Notes: generated from the letters alone by a model not told the origin. A stretch of DNA of 64,000 nucleotides from an uncultured Dysgonomonas sp. (GCF_934668725.1 NZ_CAKUOF010000016.1:9966-73965); one strand, 5' to 3'; positions 16,467 to 25,565 are shown, numbered from the stretch's first letter. Made by a program: numbers and translations.

Positions 16467-17684
16467 TTATTCAAATGCACCCATGCGAAGCATGTTTACT
16501 TCTGATTCTGTTAAGTATCTCCATCTGCCACGAGTAACATTTTTCTTGGTGAGACCAGCAAAATATACACGATCTAATTTTAATACTTGATATCCTAATT
16601 TTTCGAATATACGACGTACGATACGATTTCTACCTGAATGGATTTCGATTCCTACTTCGTCAAGTACATCTTCAGCAACATAAGCAATTGAGTCTGCATG
16701 AATTTCTCCATCATCAAGCATAATACCATCTGCAATGGCTTGCATGTCTTCGATAGCTACTTCTCTGTCAAGTTTTACTTGGTAAATTTTCTTCTTTACA
16801 TATTTAGGATGCATTAACTTCGAAGCTAAATCTCCGTCATTTGTAAGAAGTAGTACACCTGTAGTGTTTCTGTCTAAACGACCTACGGGATAGATACGTT
16901 CAGGACATGCTCCTTTTACTAGGTCCATAACAGTTTTTCTGTTTTGAGGGTCGTCTGACGTTGTAACCGTATTTTTAGGTTTGTTTAGTAATACATATAC
17001 TTTACTTTCCAGACGTACTGGTCTATCTTGGAAAGTTACAGTATCTCCTCTTTTGACCTTAGCCCCCAGTTCCGAAACGAGCTCTCCGTTAACTCTTACT
17101 ACTCCGGCTGTAATGAATGAATCGGCCTCGCGTCGCGAACATACACCTGCGTTAGCAAGATATTTATTTAGGCGGATTGGTGTTTCAGGATCTAGATTTT
17201 CTTTGTACTTAACAGGTTTAAATAGCTGTTTAGGCCCTTTGTTTCTGTTCTGATCTGAACCTCCCGATCTTTGATCTCTGTCATAAGGTCTGCGATTATT
17301 ATCACGTGATTGATTGTTTGGGCGATATGACCCACCTCCACGCCTGTCATCCGAATTATAATTACTTCTTCTTTCTCCCGAATTGTAATTGCTGCGTCTG
17401 TCGTCGTTGTTGTAACTACGTCTTTCTCCGGAATTATAGCTACTGCGTCTGTCATCCGAATTATAATTACTTCTTCTTTCCCCCGAATTGTAATTGCTGC
17501 GTCTGTCGTCATTGTTGTAGCTACTGCGTCTATCATCAGAGTTATTGTCTCTGTTGATCACCGGACGAGTGTCTCCTACACGAGGACGTTTTTTCTTAGC
17601 TTCGCCCTGATTGTTTTTGTTGAGAGACGGCTTATTTGATGATGAGTAACCATCTCGGCTTTCATTATCTCTGTCTGTAATCAT
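16467..17684 (-). CDS. 16S/23S rRNA pseudouridine synthase, RluB/RsuA family, with repeat tail
   Basis: A 405-residue protein. Residues 1-165 are low complexity and hydrophilic, including about eight nine-residue repeats (DDRRSNYNS/GERRSNYNS type) at 50-115. The S4 RNA-binding domain follows (about 170-215, IRLNKYLANAGVCSRREADSF). The catalytic domain carries GRLDRNTTGVLLL with the nucleophile Asp271. RluB/RsuA enzymes isomerise uridine in rRNA helices; which target applies here is not clear. Long disordered N-terminal arms on this family are common in Bacteroidota. Confidence 0.93.
   Translation of the reverse strand: MITDRDNESRDGYSSSNKPSLNKNNQGEAKKKRPRVGDTRPVINRDNNSDDRRSSYNNDDRRSNYNSGERRSNYNSDDRRSSYNSGERRSYNNDDRRSNYNSGERRSNYNSDDRRGGGSYRPNNQSRDNNRRPYDRDQRSGGSDQNRNKGPKQLFKPVKYKENLDPETPIRLNKYLANAGVCSRREADSFITAGVVRVNGELVSELGAKVKRGDTVTFQDRPVRLESKVYVLLNKPKNTVTTSDDPQNRKTVMDLVKGACPERIYPVGRLDRNTTGVLLLTNDGDLASKLMHPKYVKKKIYQVKLDREVAIEDMQAIADGIMLDDGEIHADSIAYVAEDVLDEVGIEIHSGRNRIVRRIFEKLGYQVLKLDRVYFAGLTKKNVTRGRWRYLTESEVNMLRMGAFE
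17340..17537 (-). repeat. coding tandem repeat, 27-bp unit, in the rRNA pseudouridine synthase gene
   Basis: About eight in-frame copies of a 27-base unit encode [DG][DE]RRS[SN]YN[NS]. Copies alternate between DDRR and GERR starts, so part of the array is a 54-base higher-order repeat. One copy is a residue short (GERRSYNN). Such arrays can change copy number by slippage without breaking the frame. Confidence 0.88.
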
Positions 17685-17748
17685 CTGTAATAAGATTTAA
17701 ATTTTAATAAATCAATTAATTATAATAACCTCGCGGCTATATTTGGGT

Positions 17749-19092
17749 TTATACTCCAGTATATGTATGAGGCGTTATTTTTCTCAGTTCATTTTTTATC
17801 TCTTCACTAACAGATAATCCGTTAATGAAATTAGATATTGAGAGCATTGTGATTGCTTCGTTGGTACGAGTCAACTCTTTAAGTGCTTCGTAAGGTTTTG
17901 GATAGCCTTCGCGGCGTAATATTGTTTGTATTCCCTCGGCTACTACTGCCCAGTTTTTTTCAAGATCATTATCCAAAGCATCTTTGTTTAAAAGTAATTT
18001 ACTTAATCCTTTTAATGTACTTTGAAGAGAAATGATGATGTGCCCAACAGGAACTCCTACATTTCTTAATACAGTCGAATCGGTAAGATCTCTCTGTAAG
18101 CGTGAGATAGGTAATTTTGCAGACAGATGTTCCAATATAGCATTTGCAATACCTAAATTGCCTTCGGCATTTTCGAAATCTATAGGATTTACTTTGTGAG
18201 GCATGGCTGATGAGCCGATTTCTCCCGCTTTAATTTTTTGCTTAAAGTATTCCATCGATATGTACTGCCAAAAGTCACGATTCAAATCAATCATGATAGT
18301 ATTTATGCGTTTCAATCCGTCAAAGATTGCTGCCATGTTATCATAATTAGATATCTGAGTTGTGTACTCTTCTCTTACTAAGCCTAATTTCTCGGATACA
18401 AATTTAGAGCCAAATTCTCTCCAGTTATATTGAGGATAAGCTACTGTATGTGCATTGTAGTTACCGGTTGCTCCTCCGAACTTAGCCGAAAAAGGTATAG
18501 ATTTTAATAAACTAACCTGATTTTTAAGTCGGCTTACAAAAACCATAATTTCTTTCCCGAGACGGGTAGGGGATGCCGGTTGCCCATGAGTTTTAGCTAA
18601 CATTGATACCTCTTGCCATTCATCTGCTTTGCTTTGTAATAGGTTTATCAATTCATCTAATAGTGGATAATACGTATTATTCAATGCCTCTTTCAACGAA
18701 AGCGGGATAGATGTATTGTTTATATCCTGAGAAGTAAGCCCGAAATGAATGAATTCTTTGTATTCGTCTAAATGTAGAAGATCAAATTTTTCTTTTATGA
18801 AATATTCAACTGCTTTTACATCATGATTAGTAATACTTTCAATCTCTTTGATATGAGTTGCGTCTTCTTCTGAAAAATCAATGACTATTTTTCTTAGTTC
18901 AGGAAAAATACTGTGACTAATATCTTTTAATTGGGGTAACGGAAGTTCGCATAATGCGATAAAGTACTCCACTTCAACTAATACACGGTATTTGATCAGT
19001 GCATATTCCGAGAAATAATTAGCTAATTCTTCGGTTTTGCTACGATAACGACCATCAATAGGGCTAATGGCTGTTAGGGTATCTAATTTCAT
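17749..19092 (-). CDS. purB: adenylosuccinate lyase
   Basis: A 447-residue enzyme of the fumarase/aspartase superfamily. It acts twice in purine synthesis, on SAICAR and on adenylosuccinate, releasing fumarate. The family signature loop GEIGSSAMPHKVNPIDFENAEG is present (cut in two: GSSAMPHKVNP and IDFENAEG), along with THGQPASPTRLGKE. A CAAAGGTA at 19151-19158 reads TACCTTTG on the - strand, a good -7 box about 60 bases before the start. Confidence 0.97.
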   Translation of the reverse strand: MKLDTLTAISPIDGRYRSKTEELANYFSEYALIKYRVLVEVEYFIALCELPLPQLKDISHSIFPELRKIVIDFSEEDATHIKEIESITNHDVKAVEYFIKEKFDLLHLDEYKEFIHFGLTSQDINNTSIPLSLKEALNNTYYPLLDELINLLQSKADEWQEVSMLAKTHGQPASPTRLGKEIMVFVSRLKNQVSLLKSIPFSAKFGGATGNYNAHTVAYPQYNWREFGSKFVSEKLGLVREEYTTQISNYDNMAAIFDGLKRINTIMIDLNRDFWQYISMEYFKQKIKAGEIGSSAMPHKVNPIDFENAEGNLGIANAILEHLSAKLPISRLQRDLTDSTVLRNVGVPVGHIIISLQSTLKGLSKLLLNKDALDNDLEKNWAVVAEGIQTILRREGYPKPYEALKELTRTNEAITMLSISNFINGLSVSEEIKNELRKITPHTYTGV

Positions 19093-19428
19093 GATGGTAA
19101 TTTGGGTTTTATTGTGTGATAACTCCTTTTTGATCTTCCTGAATACCTTACAAAGGTAATTATTAAATCAATAATCTGTAGTCGTTTAGAAGAAAAAATA
19201 GGATAAAATATATCATAATTAGTGAAAATACGATAAGTATACTTATTTTTGGTGTAATATGTTTTATTACCTATTTAAATCAGCTTGGTAAAAAAAGGAG
19301 TATAATTAGCAGGTGTAATGATGTCTGTTTGCTCTTTTATTAACTAGACCAATAAGTTGTTATGCGAACTTGATTTTAGTAGCTTTTTAGATTTAGAGGG
19401 TAATGTTTTTTGTATTCAATATCTTAAT
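19093..19428. other. purB-rnhB divergent intergenic region
   Basis: These 336 bases are A/T rich and hold the promoters of the two divergent genes: TACCTTTG on the - strand (19151-19158) for purB and TATTTTTG on the + strand (19244-19251), which may serve rnhB. No -33 element at good spacing was seen for either. No further gene or hairpin was found. Confidence 0.5.
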
Positions 19429-20028
19429 ATGCTTCAGTTATTTTTAAATCCAGATATTATAGAAGCCGGCTGTGATGAAGCCGGACGTGGGTGTTTAGCA
19501 GGTCCTGTATTTGCGGCTGCAGTTGTGCTTCCTCCCGATTTTAATTGCGAATTACTGAATGATTCGAAACAACTTAAAGAAAAAACAAGATACGCTTTAA
19601 GAACTATTATTGAAGAACAGGCTTTAGCCTGGGCAGTAGGGATAGTTTCTCATACCGAAATAGATCAGATAAATATTTTAAATGCTTCTTTCTTAGCTAT
19701 GCATAGAGCAGTTTCGGATTTAAAGGTTGTACCGGAACATTTACTGATTGATGGAAATCGATTCAAGAAATACGAGAATACACCTCATACCTGTATAGTA
19801 AAAGGGGATGCCAAATTTCTTTCAATTGCTGCTGCATCTGTATTGGCAAAAACGTATAGGGATGATTTTATGATGCAATTAAATGATGAATATCCTCAGT
19901 ATGGTTGGAACCAGAATAAAGGCTATCCCACTGTAAAGCATCGACTAGCTATTGAGCAATATGGGGTAACTCCTTACCATCGATTGACTTTTAATTTGAC
20001 AAATAAACAGCTTAGTTTCGATTTTTAG
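19429..20028 (+). CDS. rnhB: ribonuclease HII
   Basis: A 199-residue enzyme that cuts RNA in RNA/DNA hybrids and removes single ribonucleotides. The N-terminal GCDEAGRGCLAGP holds the catalytic Asp16 and Glu17; further acidic residues lie in LLIDGN and downstream of KGDAKFLSIAAASVLAKT. The ATG at 19429 is preferred because the family begins just before the IEAGCDEAGRG motif; a TTG at 19357 would add 24 unmatched residues. It overlaps the stop codon of the convergent gene by four bases. Confidence 0.96.
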   Translation: MLQLFLNPDIIEAGCDEAGRGCLAGPVFAAAVVLPPDFNCELLNDSKQLKEKTRYALRTIIEEQALAWAVGIVSHTEIDQINILNASFLAMHRAVSDLKVVPEHLLIDGNRFKKYENTPHTCIVKGDAKFLSIAAASVLAKTYRDDFMMQLNDEYPQYGWNQNKGYPTVKHRLAIEQYGVTPYHRLTFNLTNKQLSFDF

Positions 20029-20594
20029 ATTCCTGATTTTAATGCAGTCTCCAAGCTATCGGCTAATTCATTTAAGAAGTAGAATGTACTTCTTTGGATA
20101 TTTATTCTAAGCTCTTGTTGTGGTCCCGAAACCAATGCAGATTTCGTTATGGTATCTTCTGCTTTCACACTTTTCTTGGTATTATGCAATTTATAGGTAA
20201 TTCCTTTAACTTCGAAGACACATTTACCATTCAAAATAAAGGTGTTGAGATGATAAGTCATTATAACTTTCTCTCTAACTTTATTTTCATTCTCAGGAAG
20301 AAGAAGCTCTATTTTTGACTTTACAATTATTTCTTTATTCGTATTGTCGTATCTTATGTTGGAAATTAAAGGATCCGAAGCATAACGTTCCTTACCCCAT
20401 TCTTTAACAATCAGGAAGCTTTTATTAGGATCAGCATTGTTAAGCGATATTTCTTTCATTAATACTACTTGGTTGTCAAATAGAGGGGCATATGTGAATT
20501 TATTATTTTGAAGCAAATCCTGTGCAAAACTATTAGCTGGTAGTAGTATCAAAAGAAATACGAAGCAGATTGTTATACTTTTTAGTCTAGTCAT
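20025..20594 (-). CDS. secreted DUF4468-like protein
   Basis: A 189-residue protein with a signal peptide (MTRLKSITICFVFLLILLPANSFAQ cut after about residue 25: the hydrophobic core is FVFLLILLPA and cleavage is likely after FAQ). The mature part is mostly beta strand, with MKEISLNNADPNKSFLIVKEWGKERY near the start, which resembles the DUF4468 (TBP-like fold) family of Bacteroidales envelope proteins. Function is unknown. Its 3' end overlaps rnhB tail to tail. Confidence 0.75.
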   Translation of the reverse strand: MTRLKSITICFVFLLILLPANSFAQDLLQNNKFTYAPLFDNQVVLMKEISLNNADPNKSFLIVKEWGKERYASDPLISNIRYDNTNKEIIVKSKIELLLPENENKVREKVIMTYHLNTFILNGKCVFEVKGITYKLHNTKKSVKAEDTITKSALVSGPQQELRINIQRSTFYFLNELADSLETALKSGI

Positions 20595-20761
20595 AATTTT
20601 TACTTGTTGAGTAATAATGAATTTTTATTATCCATGCTTTTGTAACTGCAAATGGATTTTAAACTCTAAAAAACAGATGGAATTACAAATAAGTTTGTGC
20701 TTTTCTTACAAATTTATGAAAAATAAAGTAGTTTAGATATGCTTTGTGTATTAAAAAAGAA

Positions 20762-20787
20762 AAAGGGAGAATAATTATTCTCCCTTT
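20762..20787 (-). terminator. perfect palindromic terminator overlapping the acyltransferase stop codon
   Basis: A 26-base perfect palindrome built from AAAGGGAGAATAA and its complement, followed on the - strand by TTTCTTTTTT. The stop codon of the acyltransferase gene (20775-20777) lies at its centre, so the last four codons form half of the terminator stem. Confidence 0.85.
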
Positions 20788-21926
20788 GCTATTAGATAGT
20801 TTTTTAATGTATTGGAGTACATTTCCAGAATCTTGGTTCTCAAGAATGGTATGTCTTTGTTTTCGAGTTTAATTTTGTCAATTTGTTTTGCCAGATATTC
20901 TTTAAAATCGGCTTCTTGTTGATCTGTATAATACTCTTTATATTGGCTTGAATTTATCAATAGATCATTCGCAATATAATTACAGGGATAAAATTCGTAA
21001 TTCAAATGAATTTCACGATCAATGATTCGAGCAACTGCTGATGTGCGCTCTTTCTTATCCAAAGACTCTATAGAATCTAATTTGTCGTTAATTTCCTTTC
21101 CGAATCTAAAATGTATTCTACCTTTAAAACCAAGTAGTCCGATCTCCATATTTCGAAGGTCGTCTATTTGTGCTTTCTTGTATTCGGGATTATCTCTTTT
21201 TAATTGAAACTCCATTGCTTTCAGATAATCGCAAGGATCATATTCATAAGAAATTGATAAAGGCAGTATATTAAGGCTTTTGATTCTTTCGGTAAATTCT
21301 CCTGATGGTGCAGATAATGCAAGCATTTTTAATACACTTTCTTGAGTCCTGTCATTAGAGTCTTTAGCCCTTCCTTCTCTCTGAGCCAGCCAAACCGATT
21401 CTTTCTTATCGTTGATTACATGATGGATATACTCTGACATATGTGAGGATACTTCGAGCATTTGTCGAACAGAAACACCTCTTTTTACTAAAAAGCTTTT
21501 GTTGAGACGGACTAGTTTCTCAATCCAAGGATGAATAAGTAAATTATCGCCTATTGCTATTTCTGTTGTTGTTAAGCCTTTTTCGTTGCGCATAATGTTT
21601 AACAGTCCTGCATCTAGTATTATATCCCGGTGGTTAGATATAATTAAATGAGAGTTCTCATCTATGTTTTCCCATCCTGAACTGGTTATTCCTGATGATG
21701 TTTTATTTGCCAATGCCCATACAGTAGGGGCGATTATCTTTGATTGGAAATCAAATTTTGTATTATACTTCAGCATTTCTGAAGAAAATTCCTCCCAGTT
21801 TATATCAGGAATTATATACTTTACGGCATACATAAAGCCAGGGTCGACTAGTAACTCTTGGATAGCTTGCTTTACATCTTTGTCTTCTAAAGGGGCTATA
21901 TCAACGAATTTATTATCGCTTATCAT
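20775..21926 (-). CDS. glycerophospholipid acyltransferase family protein
   Basis: A 383-residue protein of the PlsC/PlsB acyltransferase superfamily. The catalytic histidine lies in SNHRDIILDAGLL (His99) and a substrate-binding block in QREGRAKDSNDRTQ (183-195). Spacing between His and the second Asp is five residues, and the protein is larger than PlsC, so the acceptor could be glycerol-3-phosphate, lysophosphatidate or another lipid. It overlaps the ddl stop by four bases, suggesting translational coupling with peptidoglycan synthesis. Confidence 0.85.
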   Translation of the reverse strand: MISDNKFVDIAPLEDKDVKQAIQELLVDPGFMYAVKYIIPDINWEEFSSEMLKYNTKFDFQSKIIAPTVWALANKTSSGITSSGWENIDENSHLIISNHRDIILDAGLLNIMRNEKGLTTTEIAIGDNLLIHPWIEKLVRLNKSFLVKRGVSVRQMLEVSSHMSEYIHHVINDKKESVWLAQREGRAKDSNDRTQESVLKMLALSAPSGEFTERIKSLNILPLSISYEYDPCDYLKAMEFQLKRDNPEYKKAQIDDLRNMEIGLLGFKGRIHFRFGKEINDKLDSIESLDKKERTSAVARIIDREIHLNYEFYPCNYIANDLLINSSQYKEYYTDQQEADFKEYLAKQIDKIKLENKDIPFLRTKILEMYSNTLKNYLIAKGE

Positions 21927-22912
21927 AAACTTTTTTGTATTTTTTGATATTCACATTCAATAATCTCGGTTAAAACATCAGTCATGTTTAAACCGGCAGC
22001 CTTAACCTGTTGTGGTATAAAACTTGTTGTAGTCATTCCGGGTGTTGTATTTACTTCCAGTAAATAAGGTATATTATCAGATATAATAAAGTCAGCCCTA
22101 ATAATTCCTTTCGCTCCTACAAGATCGTATATCTTTGAAGTCAGTTGTTGTATTTCTAATGTTGTTTCTTCAGAAAGATCGGCAGGTGTTATTTCTTCAA
22201 CTTCTCCCATATATTTAGCGTTGTAATCGAAAAATTCATTCTTCGTGATTACTTCTGTTATCGGAAAAACAACTTCATGTTCACTTGTCTTATAACATCC
22301 GCAAGTAACTTCTCTTCCGCTTATAAAGCTTTCGATAATTACATCCGATGCCTCAGAAAAAGCAAAATCTATTGCTTCTTGCATTTTATCGATTCCTTTT
22401 ACTTTGGTTGTCGCAAAACTTGAGCCACCGGTGTTCGGTTTGATAAATACCGGAAATTTAAGTACTTCGGCAATAGCGTTAATGTCGTATTTGGAGTCTT
22501 TGCTTAAATAAACTGATTTAGCAACATTTAGTCCGAAATTTTTCAGGAAATTATTACACACAAACTTGTTAAAGGTTAGAGCTGAAGCCATCCAATTACA
22601 CGAAGAATAGGGAATATTCAGCATGTCGAAATAACCTTGCAAACGTCCGTCTTCTCCAGGTGTACCATGTATGGTTATGTAAGCAAAATCAATTTTAATT
22701 TTGGCAGAATTATAAATAATACTGAAGTCATTTTTGTCAACGAGATATTCTTTTCCTTCAATTTCTGCTGTCCAGCCTGTTTTGTCTATTTTAATCTTGT
22801 AGACATTATAACGGTCTTTGTTCAGGAACGAATAAATACCGTTCATGCTTTTTTCGGATACTACAATTTCAGAAGAATATCCTCCCCATATAATTGCAAC
22901 ATTTTTATTCAT
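21923..22912 (-). CDS. ddl: D-alanine--D-alanine ligase
   Basis: A 329-residue ATP-grasp enzyme that makes the D-Ala-D-Ala end of the peptidoglycan precursor. Family markers: IWGGYSSEIVVSEKS at the N-terminus, HGTPGEDGRLQGYFDMLNIPYS, FVKPNTGGSSF-like ATP loop (VFIKPNTGGSSFATTKV), and the C-terminal YLLEVNTTPGMTTTSFIPQQ. It is the first gene of a two-gene unit with the acyltransferase. Confidence 0.97.
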   Translation of the reverse strand: MNKNVAIIWGGYSSEIVVSEKSMNGIYSFLNKDRYNVYKIKIDKTGWTAEIEGKEYLVDKNDFSIIYNSAKIKIDFAYITIHGTPGEDGRLQGYFDMLNIPYSSCNWMASALTFNKFVCNNFLKNFGLNVAKSVYLSKDSKYDINAIAEVLKFPVFIKPNTGGSSFATTKVKGIDKMQEAIDFAFSEASDVIIESFISGREVTCGCYKTSEHEVVFPITEVITKNEFFDYNAKYMGEVEEITPADLSEETTLEIQQLTSKIYDLVGAKGIIRADFIISDNIPYLLEVNTTPGMTTTSFIPQQVKAAGLNMTDVLTEIIECEYQKIQKSL

Positions 22913-22962
22913 GGTAAGCGTTACTTATAAAATGTGAGATATCAGACTCTTTATTAGTTTAT

Positions 22963-22995
22963 AAAACTATAACATCTGCTGATAGTTATAGTTTT
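22963..22995 (-). terminator. probable terminator of the PASTA/rluD unit
   Basis: Eleven-base arms AAAACTATAAC (22963-22973) and GTTATAGTTTT (22985-22995) enclose an 11-base loop. It lies 60 bases after the rluD stop codon and 50 before the ddl start on the - strand. The T run comes from the stem itself. Confidence 0.55.
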
Positions 22996-23056
22996 TAATA
23001 CGACATTTAATACTTCTTTTTCACTTTATATCTTCCGATATATTTAGGTGTCCAAG

Positions 23057-24118
23057 TTAAACCTCTCGATTAGATATATATCCTCTCCATTTTTCAATCA
23101 TAAGAGTCATATCTTCAGGTAATGATGATTCAAATAACATTTCTTCTCCTGTACGAGGATGAATAAACCCTAAGGTTTTAGCATGTAGTGCTTGGCGTGG
23201 ACATAAATTGAAGCAGTTTTGAACAAACTGCTTGTATTTTGTAAACGCAGTACCTTTTAGTATAATGTTGCCTCCATATCGCTCATCATTGAATAAGGTG
23301 TGCCCAATATATTTCATATGAACACGTATTTGATGCGTACGACCTGTTTCGAGGCGGCACTTAACCAGAGTTACATAGCCTAGTCTTTCGAGTACTTCAT
23401 AGTTGGTTACGGCAGGTTTGCCTAGTTCAGAATCTTCAAAGACACTCATTTGTAGCCTGTCTCTAACATTCCTCCCGATATTGCCTTCGATACGACCCGA
23501 ATCTTGTTCGACCGCTCCCCATACTAATGCGATATATTCGCGTTTGGTACTTTTATCAAAAAACTGTTTTGATAAATGAGTCTTGGCCTCAGGGGTTTTA
23601 GCAATTACTAATAGACCTGAAGTGTCTTTGTCGATACGATGTACTAAGCCCAAACGGGGATCTGTGGCATCATATCCAGCTGTATCTTTCAGATGAAAGG
23701 CTATGGCATTTACTAAAGTTCCGGTGTAATTTCCATGCCCAGGGTGTACAACTAATCCCGCTTGTTTATTGATGACCATTAGATCTTGATCTTCGTATAC
23801 TATTTCTATAGGGATGTTTTCGGGGATTATCTCAATTTCGCGACGGGGACGATCCATAACTATAGTTACGATATCGTTGGGCTTAACTTTGTAGTTGGAC
23901 TTTACGGCAACTCCATTAACCAAAATACAATTTGCATCAGCTGCATTTTGTATTCTGTTGCGTGATACACCGTCTATGCGTGTCATGATGAATTTGTCGA
24001 CACGTAATAAACCTTGTCCTTTATCAGCTACAAACCGATAATGTTCGAATAGTTCGGACGAATCTTGTTCTTGATCCCCTTCCAGTAGATCATCTATATC
24101 TTCAAGCTGATTAATCAT
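23057..24118 (-). CDS. rluD: 23S rRNA pseudouridine synthase, RluD/RluA family
   Basis: A 353-residue enzyme. An S4 domain lies at about 35-95 (LLRVDKFIMTRIDGVSRNRIQNA). The catalytic domain contains the RluA/RluD motif LGLVHRIDKDTSGLLVIAKT with the catalytic Asp, and RLETGRTHQIRVHMKYIGH. RluD modifies helix 69 of 23S rRNA in E. coli. Its start overlaps the PASTA gene stop by four bases. Confidence 0.93.
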   Translation of the reverse strand: MINQLEDIDDLLEGDQEQDSSELFEHYRFVADKGQGLLRVDKFIMTRIDGVSRNRIQNAADANCILVNGVAVKSNYKVKPNDIVTIVMDRPRREIEIIPENIPIEIVYEDQDLMVINKQAGLVVHPGHGNYTGTLVNAIAFHLKDTAGYDATDPRLGLVHRIDKDTSGLLVIAKTPEAKTHLSKQFFDKSTKREYIALVWGAVEQDSGRIEGNIGRNVRDRLQMSVFEDSELGKPAVTNYEVLERLGYVTLVKCRLETGRTHQIRVHMKYIGHTLFNDERYGGNIILKGTAFTKYKQFVQNCFNLCPRQALHAKTLGFIHPRTGEEMLFESSLPEDMTLMIEKWRGYISNREV

Positions 24119-24738
24119 TCGCTGAATGTTTCACTTCCTTCAATTTGTAAACTGTCTGCAGAAGTGTCGTTTGCATTGCCATTTCCTACTTTCAATGTAA
24201 CAGTGGAGCCTTTAGGTATTCTTTGGCCACCTTTTAGTGGAGAACCTTTATATTCTACACCATATACTAAGTCTTGAAATTCGGATGGAACAGAAACTAT
24301 GTTTATTTGAGTTATTCCTAGTGCATTCAGAAGTGTTTCAGCTTGTCTCAGAGAGGCATCTTCCAGATCCGGTATAGCAACTAAAGGTTCATTCTTCGCT
24401 TGTATCGTGAGATAGATTGTCCGACCTTGTTTTACACTTGATTTACCACTTGGTATTTGTTCGAGGATAGCTCCGGGAATACCATCTTTTTGGAAAACCG
24501 AATCAACGACTTCATATCTGAGGTTTTTAGCCGAAATCATAGCAGCAGCGTCTTCCACTTGTAGTCCTTTCAGATCAGGTACTTCTATTGCTTCGTTATG
24601 ACGTGTGTATTGATTGACGAAAAAAAGTGTGATACCAATAAGAATAATAGCAATGATTATCATTGCTGCAATATTTCTTATGTATGTATTATTTATTATT
24701 TTTTTCAGAAAACTATCTGTTTGTTTATCTTTTCCCAT
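24115..24738 (-). CDS. membrane-anchored PASTA-domain protein
   Basis: A 207-residue protein with a single transmembrane segment near residues 22-40 (AAMIIIAIILIGITLFFVNQ) followed by about two to three PASTA repeats (VPDLKGLQVEDAAAMISAKN, IPDLEDASLRQAETLLNALG). PASTA repeats bind peptidoglycan fragments in kinases and penicillin-binding proteins, but this protein has neither domain. The ATG at 24738 is chosen because the 42 codons upstream are out of character (hydrophobic, through a terminator region). The PASTA-RluD-Ddl order fits a cell-wall context. Confidence 0.88.
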   Translation of the reverse strand: MGKDKQTDSFLKKIINNTYIRNIAAMIIIAIILIGITLFFVNQYTRHNEAIEVPDLKGLQVEDAAAMISAKNLRYEVVDSVFQKDGIPGAILEQIPSGKSSVKQGRTIYLTIQAKNEPLVAIPDLEDASLRQAETLLNALGITQINIVSVPSEFQDLVYGVEYKGSPLKGGQRIPKGSTVTLKVGNGNANDTSADSLQIEGSETFSE

Positions 24739-24824
24739 TCTATATATAAAATCACTTATTCCGAACTGCAAAAGTATTAAAAAAAAGAGATCTAAGTTAT
24801 AGCTTTTGGTTTTTTTAGTAAACC

Positions 24825-24858
24825 AAAAGGATAATCTATTCTTGTAGATTATCCTTTT
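24825..24858 (-). terminator. terminator of the Lrp-family gene
   Basis: Fourteen-base perfect arms (AAAAGGATAATCTA at 24825-24838 and its complement at 24845-24858) with a six-base loop, 28 bases after the stop codon of the Lrp-type gene. It separates that gene from the PASTA/rluD unit. Confidence 0.8.
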
Positions 24859-24885
24859 AATCATATCTAAATATATATATGTGTA

Positions 24886-25350
24886 TTATTCAGGTTTGGT
24901 GATAGGAATTTGACGTTTTACACCTTGACTCAAAGATATCATCGTTTCCGTTGCAACAACACCGGGAATTTCCTGTATTTTGTTGTTTAGTAATTCCATC
25001 AAATGTTCGTTATCTTTTGCATATAGCTTTACTAGTATAGTATAAGGACCTGTAGTAAAATGAGATTCTACTACTTCCGGTATTTTATCTAATTCAGGAA
25101 TTACGGTTTTATACATAGAGCCTTTTTCTAGTTTTACTCCAATGTATGTACAGGTGTTATAGCCTAGGACTTTTGGGTTAATAATATAGCCTGATCCAAC
25201 GATAACTTTCATTTCGATCATTCTTTGTACACGTTGATGTATAGCAGCTCTTGATACACCACATTCAAGAGCAACATCTTTGAATGGAATTCTTGCATTC
25301 TGCGAAATGATTTCGAGAATCTTTTTGTCAAGTTTATCAATTTTTTCCAT
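24886..25350 (-). CDS. Lrp/AsnC-family transcriptional regulator
   Basis: A 154-residue protein. The N-terminal winged helix (LDKKILEIISQNARIPFKDVALECGVSR) is followed by the RAM/AsnC effector domain with the pattern VVESHFTTGPYTILVKLYAKD. Lrp-type proteins form dimers and octamers and sense amino acids. CAAATATA at 25379-25386 gives a TATATTTG -7 box on the - strand about 30 bases before the start. The target genes cannot be told from context. Confidence 0.93.
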   Translation of the reverse strand: MEKIDKLDKKILEIISQNARIPFKDVALECGVSRAAIHQRVQRMIEMKVIVGSGYIINPKVLGYNTCTYIGVKLEKGSMYKTVIPELDKIPEVVESHFTTGPYTILVKLYAKDNEHLMELLNNKIQEIPGVVATETMISLSQGVKRQIPITKPE

Positions 25351-25563
25351 ATTCTTTCTTTTTATTCTATTTATGTGTCAAATATAGTGGTATTTTTTTA
25401 TCTATGTATTTTTTCTTGATAAAAAGTGCCTCTTTAGCTAACAAATTATTTAAAATAATACTGCTTCCTATGTTGTATAATGTTAGTACTATACTAAGTG
25501 GTAGTTATAAGATGCAATGCAGTATTGTTATTTCTCATTTTTTTCTTTATTTGATACCTTTTG
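25351..25563. other. structured intergenic region between Lrp gene and coiled-coil lipoprotein gene
   Basis: Part of a 378-base divergent gap. Arms AATACTGC (25457-25464) and GCAGTATT (25519-25526) enclose a second, perfect hairpin TTAGTA-CTA-TACTAA (25483-25497). No open reading frame fits. It could be an operator or a small RNA; nothing known was matched. Confidence 0.4.
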
Positions 25564-25565
25564 TT

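Noticed and set aside
17192..17557. Open frames on both strands over the pseudouridine synthase repeats
   Set aside because: Repeats with a 27-base unit keep all frames open. The other frames give Thr/Ile- or Cys/Tyr-rich nonsense.
19357..19428. Upstream TTG start for RNase HII
   Set aside because: The added 24 residues match nothing in the family. The ATG at 19429 gives a standard N-terminus.
24739..24864. Upstream start giving a 249-residue PASTA protein
   Set aside because: The additional codons run through the terminator region and put a second hydrophobic stretch before the real membrane anchor.
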